Of a stretch of DNA of 64,000 bases, positions 11,801 to 20,725 are shown piece by piece (the stretch's first letter is position 1; each line of letters begins with the position of its first letter). The notes under the pieces are model-generated. The model saw nothing but the letters and a program-made list of their open reading frames with translations, was not told where the DNA came from and made no database searches. Origin of the DNA: Macrothele yani (Eukaryota; Arthropoda; Arachnida; Araneae; Macrothelidae). The position numbers and the translations under genes were made by a program. The DNA lies in NCBI GenBank assembly GCA_039090855.1, contig CM076990.1, positions 200,389,232-200,453,231 on the forward strand. Reading direction: 5' to 3'.

Positions 11801-12078
11801 CGCTGCCTTGGCCAGGTACATTCCAGCTGCCGGAGACTGAGGGCCAAGATTTAAGTTGTAGAGTCATTTTGGAGGTGTTTGGCCATAACTCACCACGCTG
11901 GCCAAGCGGGTTGGTGAGTGTGGGATAGCATTTCCTCTGATCCCGATGGTATAGTTATACCGCTATTGGCGGTCGCCAGAGCCCCTTTAGTGGGAACAGG
12001 ATGCACCACGAGAAGGCGGGGTTGACATTTGTCAAGGAGAGGCTGTGATGTTACGCATCACCTGACCTTACATCCCTA
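8894..12078 (-). mobile_element. RTE-type LINE inserted into the PLE
   Basis: A 3.2-kb non-LTR retrotransposon on the minus strand. Target duplication AAAAAATACTT at 8883-8893 and 12079-12089. The 3' tail is a (CAT/ATG) trinucleotide run (8894-8910 as read on +) rather than poly(A), which is typical of the RTE group. A ~200-bp 5' leader precedes the ORF. The copy seems nearly full length and young: the only lesion I see in the long ORF is one missing base. Confidence 0.9.
8914..11867 (-). pseudogene. RTE LINE ORF: APE endonuclease plus reverse transcriptase, one frameshift
   Basis: The N-terminal APE-like endonuclease shows TYNGRSL, GLSEVRR, TYAPTTSH, IMGDFNAKIG, and GSDHRLVRC. The reverse transcriptase follows: GKAPGEDGI, MILLHKK, NYRPISLL, FIDYEKAFDSV, GVRQGDTISP, FADDVVIF (catalytic YxDD-type box), then a C-terminal VLTYGAETWTL and WQWAGHTAR region. 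The frame 11867-10110 passes into 10152-8914 through one lost base: the A-run after CTACAT at about 10198-10205 reads AAAAAGG where AAAAAAGG restores the conserved KKGDIEDLRNYRP order. Total length would be about 980 residues. The homopolymer site also allows for an assembly error. Confidence 0.9.
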
Positions 12079-12089
12079 AAAAAATACTT

Positions 12090-12430
12090 ACCATCCCTAA
12101 AATAAAAAGAAGAAAATACTTTACTCCAGAAAAGAGTCATTTATAAAATCGAGTGTTCATGTGGTTTACCATACATAGGAGAAACAGAATGATGGTTAAC
12201 CACTAGAATTAATGAACACAAAGCAGCAATAAGGAACATCTCAAATAAAACAGGATTAGACAAGCATGTACAACAAACGGTCCACAAAATGGATTGGGAC
12301 TCCTTACAAGTGATCAAACATCAATCCCACGCAATTATCCGGAAATTAGAGGAATTCCTGGAAATTTAGAAGACACAAGGTGGCAACATCAACGACCATG
12401 CTGGATGGCAAATCAACCAGGCTTGGTCGC
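12090..12430 (+). pseudogene. PLE GIY-YIG endonuclease, broken
   Basis: Read across frames this gives VIYKIECSCGLPYIGET, RINEHKAAIRN, TGLDKHVQQTVHKMDWDSL. This is the Cys-containing GIY-YIG endonuclease at the C-terminus of Penelope-like elements. A stop follows YIGETE, and other stops are present. It continues the RT body at 7769-8880 once the LINE is removed. The inverted partner is at about 7420-7757. Confidence 0.85.
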
Positions 12431-12463
12431 CAGACCTGTGGAAGTAGTAAGATGCAAGAACTC

Positions 12464-12500
12464 TTGGTGATGATCTAGTGTATAGATCGAAAATTTGAGA
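12464..12500 (+). ncRNA. Hammerhead-like core in PLE 3' end
   Basis: TTGGTGA (12464-12470), T, GATCT/AGATC hairpin, GAAA (12489-12492), then ATTTGAG. It follows the endonuclease stop, as in the other PLE copies. Confidence 0.3.
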
Positions 12501-12605
12501 GGTAATGTACCTTAATAAATTTATCATCTATAATTCCCGTTAAGCATTTAGGGTAATGAAAGTAATTAGAGGAAGGCATGAAGTCATTAATTATCAAAAT
12601 GGTGT

Positions 12606-12889
12606 TTACTGCAGCATCCAATGGAAGCTCATGTGTCCAAACTTGTTGTGTACGAGTAAGCCCACTATTTGTGTGTGTAAAGAGATTTGTTGAACTAGAT
12701 ATGACTTAAGAAATACAAGTCCAGTCTCATATGCTTTGGAACAAACCTTGTGTTTTTTCTTTACTTTTGGTGAAGTGCTATATTGTGGGCTATGAGTTTG
12801 AGTAGTTCAGAGGAACAAAAGGAAAAGGGTATATAGTTGTGTATTTTAGTTTTTCAGTTGTAAAGTGTAAGGTGAGTGAAAAATTACAT
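12606..12889. other. Unassigned intron sequence
   Basis: No feature recognised between the PLE target duplication and the tRNA-core repeat. Confidence 0.4.
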
Positions 12890-13115
12890 TACAGAGATTA
12901 TTGAGAAGCAAATCCTCTTGAAGAAACAATCCTTAATGTCTCGAGTACATAATGGACATATATCAGTGCCCTTTTGGTGCCATATTTTCAATTTTCCATA
13001 TAGCCATCTCTTTAGGAAATATGAAAATTGCATCACCTTAGAGCAAGAATTGGACCCACATCTCTCGCTTTCCATTTCAACCATGCTACACTTTCCTTTA
13101 TGCCAAGAATGGCCT
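12890..13115 (-). repeat. tRNA-core repeat (SINE-2 type), diverged
   Basis: Contains GAAAATTGCATCACCTTAG followed by a degraded tRNA B-box region (GGACCCACATCTCTCGC as read on +). It matches the better copies at 51230-51440 and 51541-51965. The tRNA-like promoter would be on the minus strand. Confidence 0.55.
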
Positions 13116-13266
13116 TGATATGTGTCTGCGATGTACTGGAGATGTTAAGATTCATTTCTCATGAATTAGGTCATATGAAATTAACATATGCATGTGAAAA
13201 TGTTCTGAAAGTTCATTACTAGCTTTTTGAGTTATCTCAAATTAAAAATTATTTTACTACAATCCT

Positions 13267-13881
13267 TGTGATATTTGAGATAGATCAAAATGAACAACAT
13301 TTATTCACAATATTTTTTATTTTAAGGTCTACTGTAGTTTTGCTGAGCATTTGGCTCAGCTTCATCAGGACAAATAGATTGCAAATACTTAAATCCATGT
13401 GACATCATCAGTATTCTGACGGTTATGGATTTTGGCGAACTGTTTCCACACACTTAAAAGAAATGGAGTCATTGGCAAGCTGTAAATAGTTGGGATATGT
13501 ATGGAAAGTTTACAAAATATCAAACTTGATAGTTGAATCAGGCTTATGAATTAGTTTAGCGTTGTCAAACAGAAATGTTAGGTAATTTTGGTTTGAAAAT
13601 CTTAAACTTGTTGATAAACTTGATTCAACTACTATGCTTTACTTTGGAAGCTTTCCACATATATTGCAGTTCTTCAAACTTGTCATCAACTCCATTTCTT
13701 TCAAACACGTGGAAACAACTTGTCAAACTACATGACCATCAGAACATTAATATGTCACAATGATTTAAATATTAGCACTTCATTTGTCCTGATGAAGCCA
13801 AGACAAAAGCTCAGCAAAACTATAGTAGACCTTAAAATAAAATCTGTTGTGAATGAATATCCATTTTGATCTATTTCAAAT
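13267..13881. mobile_element. PLE-like palindrome
   Basis: Arms of about 300 bases (13267-13575 and 13590-13881) are inverted copies of each other, diverged. Outer ends align as TTTGAGATAGATCAAAATGA and its complement. Both arms carry CTGATGA (13789-13795 on +; 13362-13368 on -) followed by a GC-rich hairpin and CAAAAC in place of GAAA. The plan matches the other PLE palindromes, but no endonuclease or RT residues are readable, so the family assignment rests on structure. Confidence 0.5.
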
Positions 13882-14487
13882 TATGCTAATATTTCAAGTC
13901 CTCTAATTTTTTATCTGGGTCTATTATTGAAACACTAGACACTAATGATGGCAACTCCATCAGAAGGAACAAACAAGTATTTATATCAAACTGCAAGGTT
14001 ATTATAATGAATGTATTTTTGAATTTCATTACTAGATTTGAAAACAGCTGTTTTAGTTTTTAATTTTGTTGCTTGCTTCCACAAAGAAATTTAGCAGATT
14101 TTTTATGAATTGTTACTCAGCTCTCTATTAATATTATGGCTAAAAATTTCTATTGGTTTTAATTAATAGTTAGTTTTTTAGTATAATAGTTTTCTATGAT
14201 AAATCTTTTATTTGCATTAGGTTCATAATCCAAGACCTGAACCACACCCCACAAAGGCTTGCAGTTGTGTACAACAATAATATTCTAGTCTCCTTTCTTC
14301 ACTGCTGAAATATGTTCTTTAACCCAGTTTCACATTCTATAGGCTGATTGCTTATTACATTGCTGCAGAATTGAATAAAACTTATTCATTCTGTCAAACT
14401 TATCCACTGTACTACTGGCATTATTCGTGGTAGTTAATTTCACTAACCCTACAGGCATTGATGTCTTGCATCTTGGTTTTGGAATCT
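13882..14487. other. AT-rich intron sequence
   Basis: No coding or repeat signal recognised. Confidence 0.45.
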
Positions 14488-15319
14488 CCAAGGTTTGCAC
14501 AGTCCCTGGAATCCTGGAAAAGTCCTGGAATTTGATTTCCTTTTTATTCCAGGCCTGGAAAGTCCTTGTTTTTTCACATTTTTGTGAAGGATTCTAAAAT
14601 AGTCCTGGAATTATTATTATTATTATTATTATTATTATTTTGCAATGAAAAAAATTGAGCAAAATGTTTGGGTTGATTGCGCCAGTTTCTTCTAGTTCCC
14701 TGCTAAGCCTGCTTACGATGACATCACTTTTCTTCCATAGAGTGTGGAGACGAGATAGTATCTCATGTGATGCTGTAGCACAAGATGTTTTAGTGCCATA
14801 TTTCCAGCAGTCTTGGTTTGTGGTATAGCAGTTGTGTGCAGTTGGAGTCACAACAGTGTGTTGAAACCTTCCTGTAAATCCAAGATGGCCGTACCTTCTA
14901 GCACGTTCTTTCCTCACTGAAAAGGAGATTGATATCTGGCCTCCCTGCTGCCATTGTGCATGATAATAGATGACTATGGAATGTGGAAACTTCAGTGCCA
15001 TGGAAAAATTGTTTTGTATTATCATCATAGTGCTAATAAGTTCCAGATTGCTTCATATTAAGTTTTATTCAGAGCAATTTTTATGTAGGGAAATTTTACC
15101 ACTTGATTGAAGGTGTAACGCATACACTGAAGAACACTCTGTAACAGTGGAACCCACAGGTCTCTGTGAGAATTCTGAATGCATTGTGAATGTCACCTCA
15201 ATTTGCAAACTACAAAACAAAGAACTGTAATTCTAACAAAAATTTGAGCTCCTGGAAGTTCTTGCTGAAATACTGGAAAAGTCCTGGAATTTATTATCTG
15301 TAATTATGTACAAACCCTG
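14488..15319. mobile_element. Non-autonomous hAT-type element
   Basis: Ends are related inverted repeats: CCAAGGTTTGCAC on the left and CAGGGTTTGTAC read inward on the right. AATCT flanks both sides (14483-14487 and 15320-15324), a possible 5-bp target duplication like that of the large hAT at 24812-32236. Both subterminal regions repeat CCTGGAA/AGTCCTGGAATTT, the same kind of motif found at the ends of the large hAT. No transposase is encoded. A (TTA) run lies at 14611-14639. Confidence 0.55.
14611..14639. repeat. (TTA)n microsatellite
   Basis: About ten perfect TTA/ATT units inside the non-autonomous hAT-type element. Confidence 0.9.
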
Positions 15320-16164
15320 AATCTGTCATCACATTATTTAAATTACTTGCAATTTTCATGGTACTGTAATTTGCCATGGGAATGCACATAATTTTCTTTT
15401 TATTTACAGTGCCTCCATTTGTGGAGAAGTAGCTGTTAGTGAAATTAGAAGAGGATAGTGAAATTTAGAAGTACCTATTTATGGTGCCTCCTTTTACTGA
15501 GAAATATCTTTTACATCCTGTAAAAAATGAATAATTAAATTTGTAGGAAAATTCTTTCCAAAGCAGTAGGTGAAGCAATTTTCATTGTAATCATTAAGAA
15601 AAAATTATTACAATGGTTTTGGGTATTAATATGCATTAGTTTAATTTGTACTCATATGAATGAGATGATAATTGCAGTTATAAGAAGTGAAATGATAGGC
15701 AAAATTCTTTGTCATTTTTATAATTTACTCTAAAATGTATAAGTGCCTAGCATCATTTGATTTTCAAAATCCTTGTTTGGGCAGTGTTATTAAAAAACAC
15801 TTTTTCCTCATCTTTTTGGGTAATTAATATATATTTTTCAAATTAATTATGTCCATTTCATTGCAGCAGTTTCTATTTTTCATGTTGATGAATCGCAGCA
15901 GAGTTCTCATTTTTGTTACAATAACTGGAAAAAGAAAGCTGGTTCCCCAAAGTAGAGGAAAAACTTGACTTTTTGAAGTAGCATAACAAACTGATAGTTT
16001 TTGAACTATCAGAAGAGACATGTTGCTCTGGTGTTCAGGGGTTTGAAGTGGAACTGCGTGCATATCTAGAGTAGGGGATAATAGATGTAAGTCATATTTC
16101 TGTGACTATACTCTGTATCAATAAAAATTCTTGATTACAGCATTGTGCATTTACAGTTAGGATA
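15320..16164. other. AT-rich intron sequence
   Basis: No gene or transposon recognised. The frame at 15824-16063 on the minus strand has no known domain. Confidence 0.45.
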
Positions 16165-16351
16165 CGCACAGTCGGTACAGAAAGTTTCAGGAATATTCAG
16201 TGAAAAAAAAAAAAAAATCTTACCTATAGCAATTTTTCTGATTTAATTTTCAACATAGTCCCCTCCTCTTTTAATGCACAGTTCGGATTGTTCCAAAAGT
16301 CTCTCAAATGCCCTAGGGAAGGTTTAAAACTCAGGCTTCATGCGATAATAA

Positions 16352-16650
16352 CACATAAACATAGAAATCAAGTGAAAACACACAGAATCATGTATGGTAA
16401 AAGATTCGTTTAGCAGTGCCTTTCGGTCATCCTACAATCTTGATCACCCGTGATCGACTGGATGGGCTGGTTGCCAGAACTACAATTTGAAGTTGGGGTG
16501 TTGGAAATGTTGCCAGATTTTAGAAGAGATATCCAAATAAATGGGATTTGGTGAGTTGTCTCAGAATTGCAGTTTCTGGCGACCGAAAGCTACCGCTGAA
16601 CAAACCTTTTACCATACGTGACTGTGTTTTCGCTCAATTTCTATGTTTAT
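16352..16650. repeat. Foldback element inside mariner
   Basis: Inverted arms of about 75 bases: ACATAAACATAGAAATCAAG at 16351 and its counterpart ending ATTTCTATGTTTATG near 16650. Each arm contains CGAAAGGCACTGC or CGAAAGCTACCGC next to TAAACGAAT or GAACAAACC. It may be a small PLE-type or MITE insertion. No coding capacity. Confidence 0.55.
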
Positions 16651-17124
16651 GCCCTGGGGAAGTCATTTTCTTGGATGTTCTTCAGGTACATTGTCACTTT
16701 CCTTTAAATGTCTGGAATGGACCCATATTGTCTTCCCTTTGTGGATGCTTTGAGTTTTGGTAACAAAAAAAGTCTGCCAGAGCTAGAACTAGTGAGTAGG
16801 GAAGGAATGCATGATCGCTGTCACCTGGTTTTTAGCCAAAAACTAGGTAACAATGGTCGAGGTGTATGACTGAGCATTATCATGGAGGAGGAACCATTCT
16901 CTGCTTGGATGCAAATCCAGCCTAACTCATCGAATTATCTTGAGAAGGTAACCCATGACTTTTTTGTAGAATAAGCGATTTGCTGTTTGTCCTCCAGGCA
17001 CAAATTCATGGTTGATAATCCCATGAGAATCAAAGAATACAATGAGCATTGTTTTGATTTTTGACTACACAGCCTTTGCCTTCTTTGGTTTCAGCTTTCC
17101 CATATTCGACCATTTGCTAGTTTG

Positions 17125-17622
17125 TCATTTCGTGGATGGGCCGTGCTCAAAACACCATGATTCATCACCAGTTATTATCTTGCTGAGAAAATCTGGGTCG
17201 CCATTCACCATTTCCACCAAATTTTGCATAGAAGTCACTCGTAGCTCTCTTTGTTCTGGAAGTTCTGGAGTGAGGAAGCTCGGAATAAACTTAGTGCACA
17301 CCTTCCACTTGCCATGAACATCATGAATAATGCTCTGCATTACTGTCTTACTAATATTGTTCTTCTGCTATCATCCAACATGCTAATTGGCAATCCGTAG
17401 CCAGCAGTTTATGAACAGACTGCACATTTTCATCAGTGTTGCTTTTTTAAGGTCATCCACTCCTTTTATCATCCTCCAATGACTATCAACCATCACAAAA
17501 ACATGCATACCATGCATATACCCTGGACTGAGACAAACATTCATCACTGTATGCTTGTCCTGCTTTAAATGTGGCAAATCTGCATCATCAATTTGTTCAT
17601 TTCTGATGCAGATTTGCCACAT
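17125..17622 (-). pseudogene. Mariner transposase N-terminal and catalytic-start fragments
   Basis: Two frames (17383-17622 and 17125-17340) are separated by stops and a frameshift. Together they cover the second HTH and the linker to the first catalytic Asp (TGDESW). The other two acidic residues are not readable in order. It is closer to the mariner at 55888-57182 in plan than to the one at 5888, but diverged from both. Confidence 0.7.
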
Positions 17623-18003
17623 TTTAAGCAGGACTTAATGTTGGCCCTTTGTTCCATCCTTTAAAGTGTGACAAGGTCAAAATTGCAGCCTGAAAAGCAT
17701 GTGCACCATTCACCCCATGGTTGAAGCAGAACTGGGTGAAAAAATTACAATCACTTACTGAGGGTTCATGGGAAATAGCTCATGTGTTACGCAAGAGATG
17801 GCACACATAGTATGTCAAAAAGAAAAAAATCATTTGTGGAACTTTCCAGACTTGCACCCGGGATTTACTTATAAGGGCGGCCCAAAATGTTGAAGCTGCA
17901 AATAAAAATACCCAGGAGAAAACATCTTTCCAAAATTGAGAAGCCATATTAAAGTGAGTTTCTAATGATTTGTAAAATATATATTTAAAATCATGTACAA
18001 ATA

Positions 18004-18815
18004 CACAGTTGAGTCACATTATTGTGACCACCTCCTACTTTTGATGTCAACAGTGCGTAGCCAATGAAAGAAGGCACATATCGTGAGCTGGGTTGGAGAG
18101 TATATAAGATGTGCTGTAAGCATTTTGAAAATATATCACTCATTGCTGTCATGGATAAAAGGAGTGATTTATCAGATTTGCAAAAAGGGATGATTATTGG
18201 CTTTCAGGCCAAGGATGGCAGTATTTCTAAAACAGCACAGTTTGTGAACTGTTCGCATGCTGCTGTAGTTAAAGTGCATCGTGATTGGAGAAATGGCACC
18301 ATTGTGAATAAGTGATGTGGAAACTACGGAGCACCACGTGCCATTGATGCGAGAGGTGAATATGAGCTTCAAAGGTGCATGAGGGCCGATCGACATGCTA
18401 CATGGAGCAACTCTCTGGCCAAATGAACCAGAGGGCTACCAGAAGTGTGTCTGAAACGACAGTTCAGCAAACCCTGCTGCATATGGGGCTCCGATGCTAA
18501 CGAAGGTGCATTGGCAGAAAAGGCTTACATTTGCACGACAGTATTAGAATTGGACCTCCACTGATTGGCAAAGGATTGCATTCTCCGATGAGTCACATTT
18601 TCTTCTTCATTGAACGGATAGATGTTGGCGTATAAGGCGAGAAATATCGGAGAACAAACACTCTTCACCCATTACTGGAAGAACACAAGTTGGTGGGGGC
18701 AGTGTTATGGTCTGGGGAATGTTTTCGTGGCATTCTCTGAGTCCACTCACATCTGTGGAAGGCACTATGGACTGAATTTGTTATGAATTCATCCTTGCAG
18801 ACCATGTACACCCAT
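18004..18815 (+). mobile_element. Tc1-like transposon, 3' part lost
   Basis: The left end begins next to TA with CAGTTGAGTCACATTATTGT, the type of terminus seen in several Tc1-like families. The first frame 18064-18315 encodes an N-terminal HTH (DLSDLQKGMIIGFQAKDGSI, then KTAQFVNCSHAAVVKVHRDW). Later blocks, in several frames, include a degraded S-D-E-x-x-F region and VLWSGECF/WHSL near 18700. The D2/E3 region and right terminus are missing. The sequence runs directly into a PLE at about 18815. Confidence 0.7.
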
Positions 18816-18904
18816 ACATGTTCATTGTGTGGTATTATGCCCATTGGTATACAATGTTACTTATTACTGTTTCACACGTTGTATTGTTTCATTAACTAAA
18901 CTAG

Positions 18905-18936
18905 TTTCAACTTTTCATTTTGCGAGTCATCCTCAG
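18905..18936 (-). ncRNA. Hammerhead-like core in PLE 3' end
   Basis: On the minus strand: CTGAGGA, T, a GACT/AGTT-paired hairpin, then GAAAC. It sits just after the endonuclease stop. Confidence 0.35.
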
Positions 18937-18994
18937 TAGCGTACGATGTTTGCGTTTCCAAAGAGGTCGTTGTATCACTGGGTCACTGAACGTT

Positions 18995-19440
18995 CTCATT
19001 ATCTGCTGTGTCCTTGTTGCGCATGCATATTATGGTCGTGGGTTTGTTTGGACATCTTTTTTATTTTCTTCTCTCGTTCCACCAAGAATTTCCATGCATA
19101 TGGCAGGTCGTAGGGGATGTTGTTATTACAATTTATATCACGAGTTTTTTCGATCAATACTGCCTCTGCCATTAGGATTTGTTGGTGTGTATTGTGGGTT
19201 GTTAAGATTTTCGCATTTTCCCAATCTGGGATAGAATCATTCTCTTGGCAGTGTTGGATTAATGCCGTTTTCACCTCTCTCCTGTTCCAATTTTTGACAT
19301 GTTCCATAAGGCGAGTTTTGAATCGTCGTTTCGTGCTGCCTATGTGTATTTTATCGGTGCGATTGTTGTTTGCCTTTCTTGTAGGGATGGAGTATACACC
19401 TGCAGCTTCTAGGGTGGGTTGGTTGTTGTAGTAGTTGTCA
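18995..19440 (-). pseudogene. PLE GIY-YIG endonuclease fragment
   Basis: Read on the minus strand: AAGVYSIPTRKANNN, then KIHIGSTKRRFKTRLMEHV, KNWNRREVKTALIQHCQEN and AEAVLIEKTRDINC. I-H-I-G-S-T with the following Arg and His residues corresponds to the YIG half of GIY-YIG; GVYSIP precedes it. The C-terminal frame (19307-18999) is intact to its stop. It is clearly related to the tails at 3957-4241 and 37238-37540. Confidence 0.75.
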
Positions 19441-19674
19441 AAAGTTTTGTTATTGGTTGTTGTAGTCAGTTGTTAAAGTTTCGATACTGTTAAGATAAAG
19501 ATGTTCACATTGTTAAAGATTCTCCTAGGGACATTTTATCATTATTGCACCAGCAAGCCATGACTACTAGCCTCATTTGGTCCATTTGATGTGATATGGA
19601 AGTTCCGAATTCCAAAGCATTTAGGAAAAGCTGCACAAAGAGTCATAATTTGATTGTTACATTTTTGTCTGTTT

Positions 19675-19876
19675 GGGGATTTAACGACCACCGTGAGCAA
19701 CTCAGTGGGGTGTAAGCAGTCTCCCATCCCGAATTTCGGGTCACTGGGTCAAGTGAGGGAAAGTGCCAGAGCAGTAGGACAAACACACCATCCATGCCTG
19801 CTGGTATTCAAACCTGGACCCGTCTCGGACGAATTGTCAGAAGCCAGCGCTTAGACCACTGCTCCACTGGGGCGGT
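19675..19876 (-). mobile_element. tRNA-derived SINE (family 1)
   Basis: On the minus strand: a tRNA-like head with A-box region AGTGGTCTAAGCGCTGG and B-box-like GGTTTGAATACC, then the body with CACTG...TTCGGGATGGGAGACTG and the 3' end GAGTTGCTCACGG. It matches the copy at 27558-27773 along its length, but is diverged. Confidence 0.85.
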
Positions 19877-19989
19877 ACAGTCTGATAATATCTCCTTCCA
19901 TAGGGATGCCATTGGGGTGCATCATTAATTTTGTTTCGTGGAGCAGGTTTATGTATAAGAAAGATGGACTTCAGACATTTGTCCACTGG

Positions 19990-20100
19990 ACCCCTGTTCC
20001 AGTCTTGTATGACGCATGGATGGTGCCTTTGTCTTATGGCACTGTTTCTATTCCTTGGAAGTAGGGTCCTTAAATTAAGGATGAGCTACAGCTTATATAC
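19990..20100 (+). repeat. SINE family 1, body only
   Basis: CATGGATGGTGCCTTTGTCT through TTAAATTAAGGATGAGCTAC follows the body of the SINE at 27558. The tRNA head is replaced or too decayed to read. It lies in inverted orientation ~120 bp from the copy at 19675. Confidence 0.65.
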
Positions 20101-20365
20101 CCCCCCCAGAAAAAAGAATACAGTTGGGGGCGCAGTATTCTATGGTTTGCCCTGAGTGCAGAAACGTCTGGTTACGCCTCTGTGTGTATCACTTGACTGA
20201 GGGGGGGAATGATGGAGAAGAAAACAAACTAATGTTTATACAATTCGTGTAGAGCATGATTTGTACGAATATCCATGCTGTTAAATTACTTAAAATTCTT
20301 TGAAAGTTGCTGTTTTTGCTGTACTAATTATTTGCTTGGTTTTTGATGAGGATTTTGTTCAATAG

Positions 20366-20443
20366 GCTTCTACTGATTCTTATAGCTCACATTGGGATCC
20401 ATTGATCATGTTTGGGAGCATCATGGCACCAACTTTAGCTGAG
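20366..20443 (+). CDS. Leishmanolysin-like (M8) metallopeptidase, exon with third zinc ligand and Met-turn
   Basis: Acceptor GTTCAATAG, donor GAG|GTGAGT; 78 bases, phase 0 at both ends. It encodes ASTDSYSSHWDPLIMFGSIM and then APTLAE. In M8 peptidases the third zinc-binding His lies in an S-H-(W/I) motif, shortly followed by the Met-turn (…LMAP… in leishmanolysin). Here they are SSHWDPL and SIMAPTL, so the active-site geometry is preserved. Conservation of exactly these residues argues that the gene is functional. The exon is separated by 17 kb and 26 kb from its neighbours, both gaps filled with transposons. Confidence 0.9.
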
Positions 20444-20725
20444 GTGAGTTCAGTTTTACCTATTTGATTTTATGTGGTTTTGGAGGACCATTTTAGTTTC
20501 ATTGATCAGATTTCATACATTTTCAGAGTCCTTCATTGGAAACACTGATGTTACAGGATAAATTTCCCTCATGAGTACAAGCGAACATTTTTCAGAAGGA
20601 CAAGCATGAGTTGCCAGATACACAAACATGCGTGCATTTCTGAGCTCACTCATGTTCATTTTTTCAATCCAGACACACACACAATGTATGGAATTTTATT
20701 GTATGTATTTCCTATATTTTATGTA

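Larger units (their letters stand above)
7278..12594 (+). mobile_element. Penelope-like element with inverted 5' copy of its 3' end, split by an RTE LINE
   Basis: Bracketed by an 11-bp direct repeat CAAAATGGTGT (7267-7277 and 12595-12605). The first ~480 bases (7278-7757) are an inverted copy of the endonuclease/3' region found at 12085-12565. Between them lies a + strand reverse transcriptase body (7769-8880), interrupted at 8893/12079 by a complete LINE. Removing the LINE rejoins the PLE reading order: RT, linker, GIY-YIG endonuclease, 3' UTR. Stops and frameshifts are present. Confidence 0.85.
16165..17850 (-). mobile_element. Second mariner-family element, decayed, with a foldback insert
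   Basis: The minus strand reads an N-terminal HTH region (17383-17622; VMVDSHWRMIKGVDDLKKA), then KVCTKFIPSFLT and ITGDESWCFEHGPSTK (17125-17340), the first catalytic Asp block of mariners. The C-terminal half is scattered in other frames down to about 16250. The low end carries CCTGAAACTTTCTGTACCGA, typical of a mariner terminus. A 300-bp foldback (16352-16650) sits in the C-terminal part. Inactive. Confidence 0.75.
18815..19510 (-). mobile_element. 5'-truncated Penelope-like element
   Basis: Minus-strand PLE 3' portion: endonuclease frame 18995-19440 followed by a 3' UTR with a hammerhead-like core (18905-18936). No inverted second copy is seen, unlike the other PLEs in the window. It lies where the Tc1 element stops, so it either inserted there or replaced its right half. 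Confidence 0.7.

Noticed and set aside
14594..15028. 144-codon minus-strand frame in the non-autonomous hAT-type element
   Set aside because: Ends in a poly-Ile run from the TTA microsatellite and shows no transposase motif.
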